From assembly GCA_018873245.2 (NCBI GenBank), contig JAEMBT020000003.1, forward strand, positions 588,001 to 652,000: a stretch of DNA of 64,000 nucleotides, written 5' to 3'. Both the position numbers and the translations under genes were made by a program. The first letter of the stretch is position 1. Every line of letters begins with the position of its first letter. Positions 50,001 through 63,700 of this stretch are shown here, piece after piece. The notes below the pieces were generated by a model. The model searched no databases and was not told where the DNA came from. It saw only the letters and a list, made by a program, of their open reading frames with translations. The stretch comes from Archegozetes longisetosus. Lineage: Eukaryota; Arthropoda; Arachnida; Sarcoptiformes; Trhypochthoniidae.

Positions 50001-53000
50001 AACATTGAAAAATTTTTATTTAGGAAATAAAAACGTGGCTTTGATTTAAGGGCTTTATTAGAAAGATGTTCACACCTTTTCTTTGAAGTTCAATGTTTTC
50101 AATGTTAGAAAATTATTTCTTTTCTACTCAAAAATCTGTTCTAACAAAAAAATGTCTCTAATCAATGCCTTTGTTATGAACCAAACGATTTTTGAAACTT
50201 CAAACTTTGTTCAATTAAAATTTTACTGATTTTGAAAGTTTGATGTTCTAACCATAGCTCACTTTGTATAATTTAAGTGTTTCTATGCTATAAAAAAAGA
50301 TTGTAAATCAATATTGATTGAGAAATAATGAGTCATTTAAAAAAGTTTTGATCACTTCGAAAATCACAAGCATTAACTTCTAACTTACAGCTTAGAGAAC
50401 AGAAGTCAATGAGTTTTCTTTCAATAGACTTATTCCTCAGTCGGCTCTTAATCTGTCGAAACTTTTTGGCGCCGAAACTCATTTAAAAAGCCTTTAAGAA
50501 ACTGAACCCTGTCACTAATAGTCTAAGACAGTAATAAACTAGATATTGAAATATAAAAAAACTTAACACTACCGATGACTAAAATATAATCCAATCATTC
50601 ATTGTTAAAATTGTTTAAATAGATACCAACAGTGGCGAAGCCAGTAGGAGCCGAGGGGCCTAGGCCCCCTCAACTCAAATCTGGAAAAACTTAAACTAGT
50701 TATTAAATGAAATCAAAAATCTATTTTAATAGAATTGAACAATACTGAAGTTTCAATGATTGTATTCGAGTATTACTGTTTTACAATTGTATTGATTAGG
50801 CACAACAATTCATACTTTTATAAAAATTTTATTTTTCGCTCCTTCACTCAAAAATTTGCGCCTTCGCCACTGGATACCAAGCACCAGATTATAGAAAATT
50901 TTTCAGAACTATATCAGTATCACTACTAAAAGCCTATATAAATCTTAATTAAAGTGAAATTAAGGTTTTAAGGAATAAGTGCCAAAAAATATTTTTATTT
51001 TTTGCCGAAACGAATGGATTAATGTTTTTTAATGCAATCTTTTTTTGCTTCGAACTTATTAATAGTTTTCATTATCTTCAAAGACGTTTCTAAAATGATT
51101 TTAAACTTCAGATAATGGCAGAATTTCTGCTGACTTTTTATTTTTCTTATTTGTGTCGAAAGAGAATGTTATCTCAAAAATATCGTTACTTTCATGTCAT
51201 GTTATATTTGAGAGCAAGGCTTCACTTAATTTTAGAAAAAGATTTTGAAGCATTTTCTTCAACTACTGATTGAAGAGCGTCATTACTAACATTGAGTTTA
51301 AACAATTTTGTTTTGTTTTCTTACAAGTCAACATAATTTCAGCTTCAAAGTTCAAAGTTTAAGAATAAATCAATTAATCGTATATCTAATGATTAACCAA
51401 TTCATTTCTACCTTTTCCATAAAAGTTATAATAAATTATGTTTTCTCATTCAAAGTTCAATTAAATCATGTGTTTAACTATCGTTTTGAGAAAAATATAA
51501 ATAGATAGATTCAAATTTTGCTATTAAGTTTCATTTAACGTAATTTGTGCTTAAATTTTGAATAAATAATTTAAAGTGAATGATTTATTCGCGAGTGCAA
51601 AACAATTTTTGTAGAATTGATTTCTCGCTCAATTAAGTAATATCTCAACCATTTTGAGTCAATCAAAGGGAGTGAACTTAAGGAACATCTTAAACTGAGT
51701 TTTTCACTTTATGAAACCCTTGCAAATTATAACTATCATCTGTTTTGATTTTAGCAATAACTCTATCAGTGCTCGTTTCGAGTTATTGTCAAAATGGAAA
51801 ACAATTTAGATGAATTTAACGTGAAAAGGCTTTCAAATAATTATCCCTGATTTACTTATTTGAGTAATTGTCATTCGCTAAATTCATGTTTAATACAAAG
51901 AAACAGTGTAATTTTCAATATAACTTTAATTGAATTTAAAAGTATTTTCTCAGTTGGATCCATAATTTCATTTCTAAGACTTCTGCAAATATTTTACTCT
52001 TTCAGAGGTAGAAAAATTCAAAACTGTTTGCTTTTAATTTTTACATTATTGATTGATGAACTATTCGAACATTTCTATTGCAAAATAAATTGATTAGACT
52101 TTCGAAAAAAATATCAGTTCAAAGCGTTCTCCCAAATATAAGCCTATTTACTGTTAAAGAATATTTTGAACTAATGCAACCCGAGTCTAATTACCCATAA
52201 ATAAGCTATTAATTGATAGTTATAACAAAAATCTATCAACAATAGCGTTCAAACTGATATCAATACAATGGAAACCTCTTTCGTCTAATATTTTGTATAA
52301 TAATAATAAACATAATATTCGATCTCATAATGCGTTCAATAAATAATTAAAGTCAAGGCTAGTAATAACTGGTAGGCGTGTTATTATCCATGTATTTATA
52401 TTAAAAAAGAAGGGCATATAAATAAATTATAGCTCATATACAGGAAAACTCAGTTATAAAAATGTACATTGTAACAAAAATTGAGTATTAAGTCAATCAG
52501 ATTTTTTCGGGACTTTAAATAAGTTTCTTTATACACAAATTTGCTATAGCGAGGTTTGACTCTACTCTATATAAAAACTAATAAATGAGTAGTAAAGGAT
52601 TTCTAGTTTTTTTCATCTCATTTCATTTCATACTCGCTTAGCTTTTTATGTGCTATTAATCTATTATAAAGCTTATTAATAGATTTGAGTTGTGAAGCCT
52701 TACGTATAATTATTTTGTTTATGTCATAATATGAATTTATTTGTCGTTCAAGTATAGAAAAAATTGTTTGAAAGTATTTCACTTTTTCATTGAATACTGA
52801 ATTTTCAAATTATATAACAAGATATGATTTTTTATTTGTAAAAATGTATTTCAATTTATGACTTCCAGGATATATGGGACAAATAGAAAAAGTTTTGTCA
52901 TATTTTTCATTCTGACTGCTATTGTTGTCATAATCATTATAACATGTTTTTTCTATAACTTCAAAATTATGTAATGCTTGTTCATCAAAAAACAGTTATT

Positions 53001-55470
53001 TTGAAAAAAATTCAAAATAGAAATTGATATAAAAAACTTTTTGTTTTAAAATATATGCCTTATTTTCAACGAATCGACAGTTGAAACAAGTTTTTTAAAT
53101 AAAGCTGAGGAGCTAAGCAAATTATTATCGCGTTTTCATTCTAGAGAATATCAATTACCTTATTGATTTTTCTCTATGACAAGTAATGATTAATTATATG
53201 AGCAATAAGATTGAGAGAACAACTTTATTATCAACTTTTTACATCGCGTGATTCTGATTCAAATTTTCACTTAATTAATAGTCTCTGATTTGTTCACACT
53301 TTAGAGTTAGCTTTGGTTACCATTTATTCAATTAATACTGAAAACTATTTATAAAATATATTGTGTCAATTCAAATCAATGAAAAGTCATAAAAATTGTT
53401 TATTTGCAAAATCATGAACTTCGAAAGCCCAGCTTCAAGAATAAGCAATTACTTGATTTAATGCCTGAGATCAAGTGACGCTCAATTGCAAAACTTATAA
53501 ACTTCTGAAACTTTAATTAATACTTTCGACTCTTAAAATAGACAATTTTTTATAACTTTAAAGTACACAAATACTTGGGATAAAGAATTGAAAAGAAATA
53601 AGCTTGGATTTTGTTACAAAAGCCCATAAATTCTATACTAAGAGACAATGAAGAGTCTCAGTGTGAAAGCATTGTTTTTCATACAAATTCTCGCATAAAA
53701 TCAGAAACATTCTCTCACAATTAATAGCATTCAAATGTTGAAAACCTTTAAGTACTTTCAATTAAATGCTGCCTATTTATCTTAATCATTTAGGTCGATA
53801 TAATTTGAAATAGTGATACATTGAATTTAGTATTTGTCCCAGCAAAATTTCAAAAGTTTTTATTGATTTCATGAAAAAGATTGAATGATTTCAACATCAA
53901 AACCTTACAAACAAATCCATTTGAATAACAAACTAAGTTGATTTCTTTATTCATGAATAAATAGTTCATATTATTCTTGAAGCGAAAAATTTTTCATCTA
54001 GTAGTCAAATTACAATATTTTTAAAACTTAGACTCTGTTCATATGAGTTCTGCAGGATAAGAAACTGTTTAGAAATAAAAAACAAATATTGAATAGATAT
54101 ACAAATATCCAAAGAGAGAAACTAGAAGTTAATTTTTAGAAACACAGAATATTCTTTACGTTTGATACACTAAACCCTAAAAAGTGAGTCTTAGAATACT
54201 TGCCAAGAATAGCATTGGGTATTAAATGCGGTCGAAATGCAATAATTAGAATGAATTATATTGTAAAAAAGAAGACGAGAGAAAAATATTCTTCTCGAAG
54301 CATAAGAATATATAAGAATCTTTGGCAATATTCCCATAGAGTGCTAGTTATAAATAAATATTTTGTTCGTTCGCTTTAAACAATAATTGTTTTGATATGT
54401 TATTCCGTTTTATTTTTATAAATAAATAATTGTTACTATTTTTTCACTCAATTTTTTACTTTCATTTTCGTATAGATTAATTGATGATTGATTTTATGAC
54501 AAATCTTTCTCGTGTTTTGATTAATTATTTTGATGTTTTAACGTACTTAGTATCTACTAAATTGTTTCCAACCGCTTTTTCAATAGTCGATTGAAAATTT
54601 TGAACAAATGCTTTTAATTGGTAAAGAGTCTATTCAGTTAGTATTGAACCAAATGATTGTTTGAACCATTACTTTTTATTAGAGAAAGTTATGACAAATT
54701 CAATTTTATCTTTAAATATGAATCATTTATTAAATAGCTTGATTGTTAATGAAAAGCTCATATTATAATGACTGCTAAATAGCTTAAGTTAATCATTTTA
54801 TGACCAAAAATGATTGATTAAACGTAGTCACAACTCTTTGCCCATATTTAAGCCCAAATACAAAATAATTACTTTTTTATGGAGAGTATCTATAAACGTG
54901 GAAAATGTCATTTCTAGTATGATTTCAAATTTACTTGGATTTCAAAGTTTTATATCTTTTCAAAACTTTTTAAAACAGAAATATAGAAAACTTAAGCTCT
55001 ACTTATTATTAATTAAAAGAAACCGAAGCTATTTTTGTGTTAAGGTTGTATAGGCTCTGAAAAGTTGAAGCACGAAATTTTCGAAGCAAATCAAATATCA
55101 AAGTTTCTGTTCACGAGTCGACTAAAAATAAAACAATCGAGAGATTGTCAAATAAACAGCAATCAAAAACAGCGAAAAACCCTCAAAATAATCAATAAAA
55201 CTAATAAGAACGGAATTCTAAAAACTTTCGATACAATAAATTTGAGTTCCGAACCTATCAATCAGAACAAATGTAGTAAATCTTATTCTAACGATTCATT
55301 AGGTTATAACGAGTTGATTATTAGCTGAAATTTATTAATAATAGTTAAGGCAGAATACATACCAGGGGCATACAGTCCCAATGTGTTGTGTGTCCACTAG
55401 CAAGTGATGCAATGGTCGTATCGTCCGACGAACGGTAATTATTTGCCGAAGTAGTGGTCACCACAACCAT
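38615..55470 (-). CDS. NfI: Nuclear Factor I (CTF/NF-I) transcription factor
   Basis: Ten coding exons on the minus strand: 55363..55470, 48430..48585, 47724..47915, 44603..44786, 43258..43404, 42306..42794, 40812..40957, 39951..40400, 39084..39336 and 38615..38757. All joins keep phase and give 755 aa. Exons 2-4 (residues 37-213) are the NFI DNA-binding and dimerisation domain: [89 protein letters not shown] and [13 protein letters not shown], with the conserved cysteines. Exon 5 ends in [14 protein letters not shown]. Exon 7 has [13 protein letters not shown], exon 8 [18 protein letters not shown], exon 9 [19 protein letters not shown] and [13 protein letters not shown], all typical of the proline/serine-rich activation region. 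The last exon has a Gly-Ser repeat tail. NFI binds palindromic TTGGC(N5)GCCAA sites as a dimer in the nucleus. The first exon is the least certain: it fits by phase, donor GTATGT and ATG but is not conserved. 5' UTR exons were not found. Confidence 0.95.
42807..42824. repeat. Telomere-like TTAGGG tract in NFI intron 5
   Basis: GGTTAGGGTTAGGGTTTA lies just upstream (in gene sense) of the exon 6 acceptor at 42795, so on the minus strand it reads as CCCTAA units and forms part of the pyrimidine-rich tract. It is too short to be a true telomeric insertion with any certainty. Confidence 0.7.
43989..44019. repeat. GA microsatellite in NFI intron 4
   Basis: About 15 AG units. Confidence 0.95.
49064..49201. 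mobile_element. Short inverted-repeat element in NFI intron 1
   Basis: GAAGAGCTTATTTCAAAAGG near 49069 recurs inverted near 49195 with a few mismatches (right end read inward as GAAGAGTTGGTTTTCAAAAG). About 138 bp, non-coding. Probably a MITE; the target duplication is not clear. Confidence 0.5.
50622..50880. mobile_element. hAT-type MITE in NFI intron 1
   Basis: A 243-base element (50630-50872) has terminal inverted repeats beginning CAGTGGCGAAG, the typical hAT end sequence. It is flanked by perfect 8-base duplications GATACCAA (50622-50629 and 50873-50880). It holds no transposase. The perfect duplication suggests a fairly recent insertion mobilised in trans. Confidence 0.88.
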
Positions 55471-55836
55471 TAGCTGTGATCAGGCGATAATAAATGGCTT
55501 ATATGATGATGCCTTTTGCCATTGAGCACAAGCACCAGTCTATTAGACAAATAACAATACAATACTATATTTTATTATTGACGATAATCAGAGAAGAGAA
55601 GTTTGTGTTATAGTAACATAAGAGAAAAATAAGTAGAAAACTGATGAAAAAGTTTAAGGAATACTAGAACTGACGAACAGTTTGGTTGAGATTGGAGTGA
55701 AAAAATTGTTAGACTATAATAACAGCTCAACGCCAAAGAGGTGGTAGTTTTCACGCAACGAAAATTGTAAATTTGTGGACTTGTGGACTAAATAAGAGAG
55801 AATGAGAGAGATTCCGAATTCAGTTTTTAGAGCAAA

Positions 55837-55839
<3 letters not shown>

Positions 55840-55873
<34 letters not shown>
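55840..55873. repeat. GA microsatellite about 370 bp upstream of the NFI start codon
   Basis: About 17 GA units on the plus strand, with shorter GAGAG tracts just before it at 55796-55810. In Drosophila such tracts near promoters bind GAGA factor; a promoter role here is inference only. Confidence 0.9.
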
Positions 55874-55875
<2 letters not shown>

Positions 55876-58800
55876 TTTTTTGCCGATATGTTAAAGCTTT
55901 AAACCTTTTGTTTGAAACGCATCAATGAGTTTGCAAACTCTATGACGAAAAAGTTTTCAGTTTAACGAAACAACAATACAGTGTATTCAATGATATTTTT
56001 GAAGCTGACTTTAATTGGAAATAAGCAAAAAATAAACTTTAGTCGACTTTTATTATAAGATAGTTTATCAAACTTTTACTTTCATTTAGAGACGGAATAA
56101 AAACGTTTTGGTCATTCAATAGATTTTCGTCAAATTAAAGATTGGTTCATCAGCTGGGAATCTGATCTTAAACCTATTTCACGGATTTTGTCAACTGAAT
56201 AAAAGCTTTTTAATCCGACGAATCTGAGGACAAGAAAGAATTGACTGTATTTTATGGATAGAGGCAAAAGTTTTGATAGAATATGAGAGGAGAATAAAAA
56301 TGTTTGAATTTTTGAGCTGCGCATAAACTGAACTTTTTTCTATAAAAATAGATAAATAGTAGAAAAAATGTTTATATAATCATAATAAATAATAATAGGA
56401 GAGAAAAATAAAGAGCGGTTCGTGAAAATGGGATAATAAACACATCCCATAAATACGTTTATGGGTTTTGTGTTTTTGAGATATAATTTGTCAAAACTAG
56501 CATTGAATATAGAATTCATGACATCAAACGGTAAGTCATTTAAGATTTCAATTCTGGATATGAGAGAAAAAAGTCTGGATACAATGTGAAACAGTTTATA
56601 AACTTTTTAGGATGTGCTCAATTTATTGATATAATAGACACGCCTTTAAAATATTCAATGCGAACATGAAGAAAGGGATAATTTTTTTGTGTTGTGCATA
56701 AAATACTGAAAATTTTATCTTTAAATGAATACTTAATGCTACGAAAAGGTTTGACGCGTTTCTGCACTCAATTTTTCACTCGGTTTTTCAGTTTTTATTC
56801 ATGGCTTTTTTCTTTTCTTCTTATTATTTGGAAAAATAATGTAATATAATAAAAATCATTTATATTTTTCTAGAAAAATGATATGAAAATGTGGAAAAAG
56901 TTTTTAGGGGGTGTTCAGGGAATCTGTTAGTGGCAGACATCAAAAGCTAGAGCTTAACTTAGAAAAAAGGATTTCTCTATAATAATAAATGATGTTTTTA
57001 GCAAACAAGAATGTGGGCATCATTTGCATATATTATGTTCGAGTCAATAGTGTTTAGAAAGACGACTATTTGTCTAAAAACAATCTGCATATGCCATCAA
57101 TACTTTCAACTTTTTTTCTATGCATTATAAAAATATTTCAATTTGTTAGGATTAAGGAACCCGTAAGATTGAAAAATCTCCGAAAAATTTTATTTTATAA
57201 GAAAAATAATTTCAGTAAAACTAAATTTTTTGAGAAAACTCTTTTCGCATAGAAGAGGGAAAATATGTCAAATGACTAGACTTTCGTTGCGAAGTAATAA
57301 AACTTTTTTAGTTAGTACGAAAAATATCAGAAAGCTTTTGTATGAACTTAATAAAAATGGTTGCGAACTAGTTCAACAATTCTTAGCATTTGTATGAAAA
57401 CATTGATTTTAACTTTTCTCTTAAGCGATGAAAACTACGATTTCCTGGAAGCTATACAAGGCTAGAATTGACTACAAAAATACATCAATAATTGTCAGAT
57501 TCAGAGACCTAGTCCTCGCCCACAATAAGCTGCGCCTTTATTTTTAGTGTCAAAAGGATAAACACATTTTTGAGACCTCATAAGGTCTTCGAATAATTAT
57601 AAATAGAAGAAAAGTATAGCAAAAAAGGTGTTCTTATCTTTGATGGATTAGAAAAAAGAAAACTTATTACAAAGAAGAGACAAATTATATTAAATGACAG
57701 TTTTTATAACAAATGACAGGCAAGGAATAAACAAATTTATTGTTAAGACAATATCAAGTTTAGCAAATTTTCAAAATTGAAACTACTATTGAATAAGTGT
57801 CGGAAATGATTTGCAAGACTTTCGAGCGCGTTTCAATATAGCATTGGTTTCTAGTGAAATATGTTTCAATTTCTGATAAAACTTTATCTTATATTTAGTG
57901 CGAGTGTTAAAGGAATCAAATATTATTTAATTTCTGAAGGCGTTGCTATCATTCTTAATGTTGTGCAACAAAAAAGGTTTTATCATATGTTTACCCAAAT
58001 ATTTATCTCTCGAGATGATTTTAAGTGAAAGAGTTTATCTCCAATATAGTGATAGCAATTATAGCATATGTCATGAACTCAATGATTTCGAGTGTATTGA
58101 GAGCATTAAATATAATATATTATGCAAAATCTTATTTACAAATGATGTTCTTATACAAAATTTAATAAATTCGCGTTTTACATATCAAACTATCCTATAT
58201 TAGGGTTTGAGCTAAAAGTTTATTGTATTGATCCTTTCAATCTTAACATTCATTATAAAGATTATTATTGACTGATAATGAACTGTAACAACGAATTAAT
58301 CGCAAAATTCTTTAGTGGCTATCTTTTTCTAGAATGACGCCTATTTTGTAACACTTAAAATCATTCATAAGTATGAGATAAATGAAATATCAAAAAATTA
58401 AGAGCTATTTAAGAAATGATGCATTTTCTAAATATTTCTCGAAAATTGTTTTAAAGTGTATGACTTTTAAATTATACAAAATTTTTGTGTATTAGAAAAC
58501 AACTGATTTTTAGCTGTTTGTTTTGATGGTTAGTATAAATAATATTAGTTCTAAACTAAAGCATGAATTATCTTAACATGTATTTTTCTGATAATTAAGA
58601 AGGATATCACATGAGAAAACCACGTATTGAACCAAAGTTTAAGGCCATTATTAGTATAAAGCGTTCATATCTTTAAAGGTTGAGAGAATTCCACAAATAA
58701 TAATAACCATGAAATGAAGCCTCAAATTAAGCAATACAGATATCGACTATTAGTAAATAGCATGTTATACCTTAAAATCATAAATAATTGCAATAAGTGA

Positions 58801-60702
58801 TCACTTTCGTTATTTAGATTATTGTCAAATAGTCGACGAGTCTTAGTATTCATTTTTATTTCACTCAACAGATATGGAAAGTGACAGAAAAAGAAATTTT
58901 TTAAATAAAGAACTGACGAACAATTTGATTGATCGACTTATCGTATAAGACAAATTAATTGATAATTATAGAAATATCTACAATTTCAATGTCTTGTGCT
59001 TCAGATTAAAAAATTTCTCTCAGGGTATAGCAAGTATAGACTTCGAAAAGAATAACTTGGATTATATGAGCTTTTCATAGGAATCAATGGATCAACTTAA
59101 CAAAAAGCTTTTCACTCATGACGAAAACATTTTCATCAGAGTTAACTTATTGAAAAAACTTATGGTAATATAGTTTTTGGCGATAAATCAATCGAAATCT
59201 CCGAGATATAATTACGTTGAAATCAAAGTTTTTAATTTAAGCATCAAAATAATATCTAACTTGCACAAGTGTTTAAAAGATATTTGTCAAATTCAAGCTT
59301 CAACTAAAAAAATAAATTAAACAACTCAAAAAGCTTTATTTTAAAAGCGGAAACAAACCATCTTTTGAAGAGTTCAAGAAAGAAAAAAGAGCTCAATATT
59401 AATCACTTTCTTGCAATAAAAATAGTATAACTGCTGACTATGTCTTATATTTTAGAAATAACTTTCACTTTCTCTACAAATAGTTTTTCCTCTAAAGAAA
59501 AATATGCAAAAAGTATTACCTCTGAAAAAATGTCTCAAATATTATAATTATTTTGAGATTTTCAAATAAGTGTTTATTTGAGTGAAAATTACAAGAGTAA
59601 AAGAAAAAACTCCACTCTTTTAACTTCATATATCTTTTTGGGTATAAAACAGTTAGAAATATAAAAGTTAAAAAAATTATAAATTCACCTCATGTTTGTA
59701 GATATTAAAAGTAGATAATAAGGAGATTGAAAGTGTGTTTGTAAGAAATTTTGACGCATATTAAGTGCTTAATCCAAAATGAAATTTCATTGAACTCAAG
59801 GTTAAGAAATTTGAAAGTTTAAGTAGAAGAAAACGTGTAGAAGTCCTTTTCGTTGCCAATAGTTAAGTATTTAAACTGTTGTTGAGAAAAAGCATTCAGA
59901 TTATTGCAGAGAAATAGAGAGTCAATCAGAGAATAGATTAGATTATTGAACAGGAGAAAAGTTGAACGAAGTCAACAAATTTTTTCTTATGAGAAATCAC
60001 TTTTTAAGAACTTTAAAATAGAAAACTTTCTAACGATTATCTCAAAAATGAGTCATATTTGATGTTAAGTAAAGTAAATAACTTTTTCAATGATTAATTA
60101 CTGCTTTAGAAATGAAAATTTAGTTTTAAATTGTAAAAGTTATTGTAAGTTGTATCGAAATGTCGCTTTTCAGTTCTAAATTAGAAGTCGAGTTGTGATG
60201 AATAGAAAAATAAATTTTTATGTCTTCTCGGAATATATTGTTATGAAGAATAAAAATATTATTTTAATGAAAACCGATAAATATCTGTAAAATTTATTAC
60301 TTTAAGCCTAAAGATAATAAACACGAGTAAACAACTCATAAACATAGAGTTAATAAAATAGATTCTGTTATATAATAAATAAATAGATAAGAATTAATAT
60401 AATATAGATTTAAGGATTAATAGAATAAAAATAAGAGTAAAAATCCATAAGTAAAAAGCTTTTTCAAAGTATTGATTCTTGTTTTATTTTTCTCAAAGCT
60501 AAAATCACTTAAATGATAGGCAGCTTGGAGTCAAGTGTCAGGTTTGAGGACCTGATAGTCATCCATCCAAGTGATGGTAATTTTAGGGAAAAGGTATAGA
60601 ATTTGGTGTCCAAATAAATATTAGATCACATGATCTCTGAAACAGAAATAGTTATGAGCTCAAAAAGTTAAGCTTAAGTTATGATTGGGAGAGAAGAAGA
60701 GA

Positions 60703-60728
60703 CTGAAGCTGTGAGCTATCAGCTTCAG
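60703..60728. repeat. Perfect 9-bp hairpin
   Basis: CTGAAGCTG and CAGCTTCAG are separated by eight bases. It sits inside the block of lower AT content upstream of NFI. Confidence 0.5.
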
Positions 60729-63700
60729 AATAAAGATAGAGAACGAGGAGAGAAAAGTTCATTTGCAAATAAGTTTAAGATAGAGGACATGATACTATTT
60801 TTGGCATAGACTCATAACACCAACACATCATTTCGAGCATAGACTCTAAAGACAACATTAAAACTTACTTCGCTTTCAATTTTTTCTTTCTCTATCTGTA
60901 GCATTATTTAATGCGTAAAAATAATCAAACTATATTTTGAGAAAATCTTACAATTTCATCCTAAGCAATTTTTTATTGTACCGTTTATTTTTGAAACAAC
61001 ACTAAAATATGCAACTTTTTTGTGTTCATTTGATTAGAATTAGTTTTTAAATGAAATAATGAGTTAGACATATTCGGACATAATATCCCCTTCAACTACT
61101 ATTATATTAATTGACTGATTCGTAAAAATAATAAAGTTTGAACAAATTGATAAGAAATTTGATGTTTTATCGAACCTAAAATATTAAGATCTAGTAGTGT
61201 TGAAAATAATGAAAGAATCGCATCTAAACTGTAAATAATACCTTAAGCAAAGTTTTTCAGTTCCAACTCTCGAAATAAGTTAACGTTCAGAATATTAGAC
61301 TTTTTCTATATATAAAAGTTTACTAAAAATAGTTTAGGAAAAAAATCTTCACGTCATGACAGGAGTGCAGCTCATGTACTAAAATGAGTGAAATCTCTAT
61401 CCGTTCGTCTCTTTCTCTCTTTTCTAATTTTCTTCAACCAGAAAAGAGAAGAGAGTAATATTTCGCTTTAAACTTAACTTAAGAGTTAATCTCAAGAACA
61501 TCCATCACTAAAAAAGATTTCACAACACTACGAATAACCTCGATTAAATTTAGATTAAATTATCATTCATTTGTTTAATAATTAATTTAATAATTAGCAT
61601 AGAAATTACTAAAAGTGTAGATATAACAAGTTTCATAGATTTCAATATAATATTGATCATTTTCATCAAATTCTGACTGCTTTTCAAACACATGACTAAA
61701 AGTTTTTTCAAACGTCACTTTTATATCTTATTTTGTACTATAATTCTTATGACTCAAAGATTACGTGCTTTTTACTTAAACATAATCTAATTAGTTTTGA
61801 AATTAAAAATTTGCTGCTTACATGAATCACCGAAAACTCTATAAATACATATGATTATAGGTCGAAAGATATTTTCTAAAAAAAGTTAAACTACACAACA
61901 ATTATCTCAAAATCACTGAAACTATTCTCCGAATAAATGCGTCAATTTGTGTGGTTATAAAAAAGAATTAAAGTTTTAATGAATTCAATTTTTATTAGGA
62001 ACTGATAATCAAAATCTATAAAACTGTTATCTATTCCGAAAAAGATTAGGTATAAGTTTCTAACCTTCAAAAATCAAGTGGTAGTTCGTTAGGAATTAAT
62101 TTATTTGTCAAATAGTCGCTATTAAGGCTACAAATCATTGCTAATTAATGCAATAATGAAGACATTCTTTTGCCGAAAGGTATTTAGAGACGAGGTAAAA
62201 AAGTTTTCAATGAAAAAAGTTAAAAGATAACGCAATCGAACATTACAAAATGATGACTAAACTTCGAAAATCTTTAAAGAACACGTCAAGCCAGGATAAG
62301 AAGCTTTTAATCTAAGAAATTTTCAAAGTTTTCTTAATATCATTTTACTAAATAAATACATAATTAATGGACAAAATTACAGAGAAATAAGTCGTAGTTC
62401 AATATGTGTGTAATTCACTTGAAATTGAAGTGGAAAAAACACTTTCTATTAGATATCGTAATAAAAGTTCACTACAAGGTCTTTAAAGTTTTGTTTAGGA
62501 CTTTCTGTACCATTCATTTTTTATCTACTCATCAGCTTAAAGCCAATTGAACAAATGCTATAACTCTTAATAAATTTCAGGGATTTGTCGAGTTAGTTAA
62601 CTTTTTGTGCCCTTTAAATTCGGATAACTGTTCAAGTAAAAAGGCTATAAATCTAATGCATTCATAAGTCTAGTATAAGGTCTTTGATAAAATAATTATT
62701 AGTTTATGGTTAAATTTTTTTGAAAAAACTGCGTAAAAACTATATTATTTTTGTTTCCTATCAAATTTATAGTGAGAATCTACCAGTTTTTTTAAATAGA
62801 TAAGTCACTTTTCTTTGGTTAAGATTGTTGATAGGAAAAATTAAATCTCGGTTTTGTTAATAAATATAGCGATCGCTATAATACAATATTTCTTTTATTA
62901 GAAAAAGTATTTTTTTATTAAGCTTAATAAATAAACTGAAAAATAGATTTTAATAAAAGATTAAACTAATAGATAGTTATGCGAACCAGAAATCAAACAA
63001 TCGAAAGATCTAATTGAATAAAATTTGATTTTTCCATAGAATTAAAAGCTAATAATCATAGAAAATCTTATTCACTATGAGAATAATTTGAGCAAAATAG
63101 TGTCTGTTCAATCTACTAATAAGTCGCTCAAATATAATGATTTAAGGAAAAAAATGATAACCAATAAACTTATGGTTTATATTGAAGATGATTTTTATTT
63201 AAATTACTAAGTTTTACTCTTTACGTCAATTATTTTCTTACTCTTCTAATTGTGTGCTTGTCTTCAAAGTGCAGATGCAATAAAATAAAGTCATATATGA
63301 GAAGTCCTTCGATGCTTATTAAAATATATAATCAACAGATAAAATAAAAAGAAATAAAGTTTGCGATCGTATGTGTTAAGGAAATTAACTCAAATCAATG
63401 TTAACGACTGTAAACAACTCGAAACATGTGACTCTTCATAATGCGATCACAAGAACTATATCACACTATTAAGGATTTCTGTATTCGGTCAGTTGTTCAA
63501 AAAATTTATGAAATGGTTGTCCGCAAAACTTCTATCATAATAGATATAACTCTAAATTAAATATTTTTGCAACATTCGAAATCTGCCCGAAAAACGTTTA
63601 AGCATATGGACAAATTAGGTAAAACTGACTTTTGAGATTATTATTGTTGAAGTTACTTTACCGAATATTGATCTACCTAAAATGACTTAATTGGGATATT

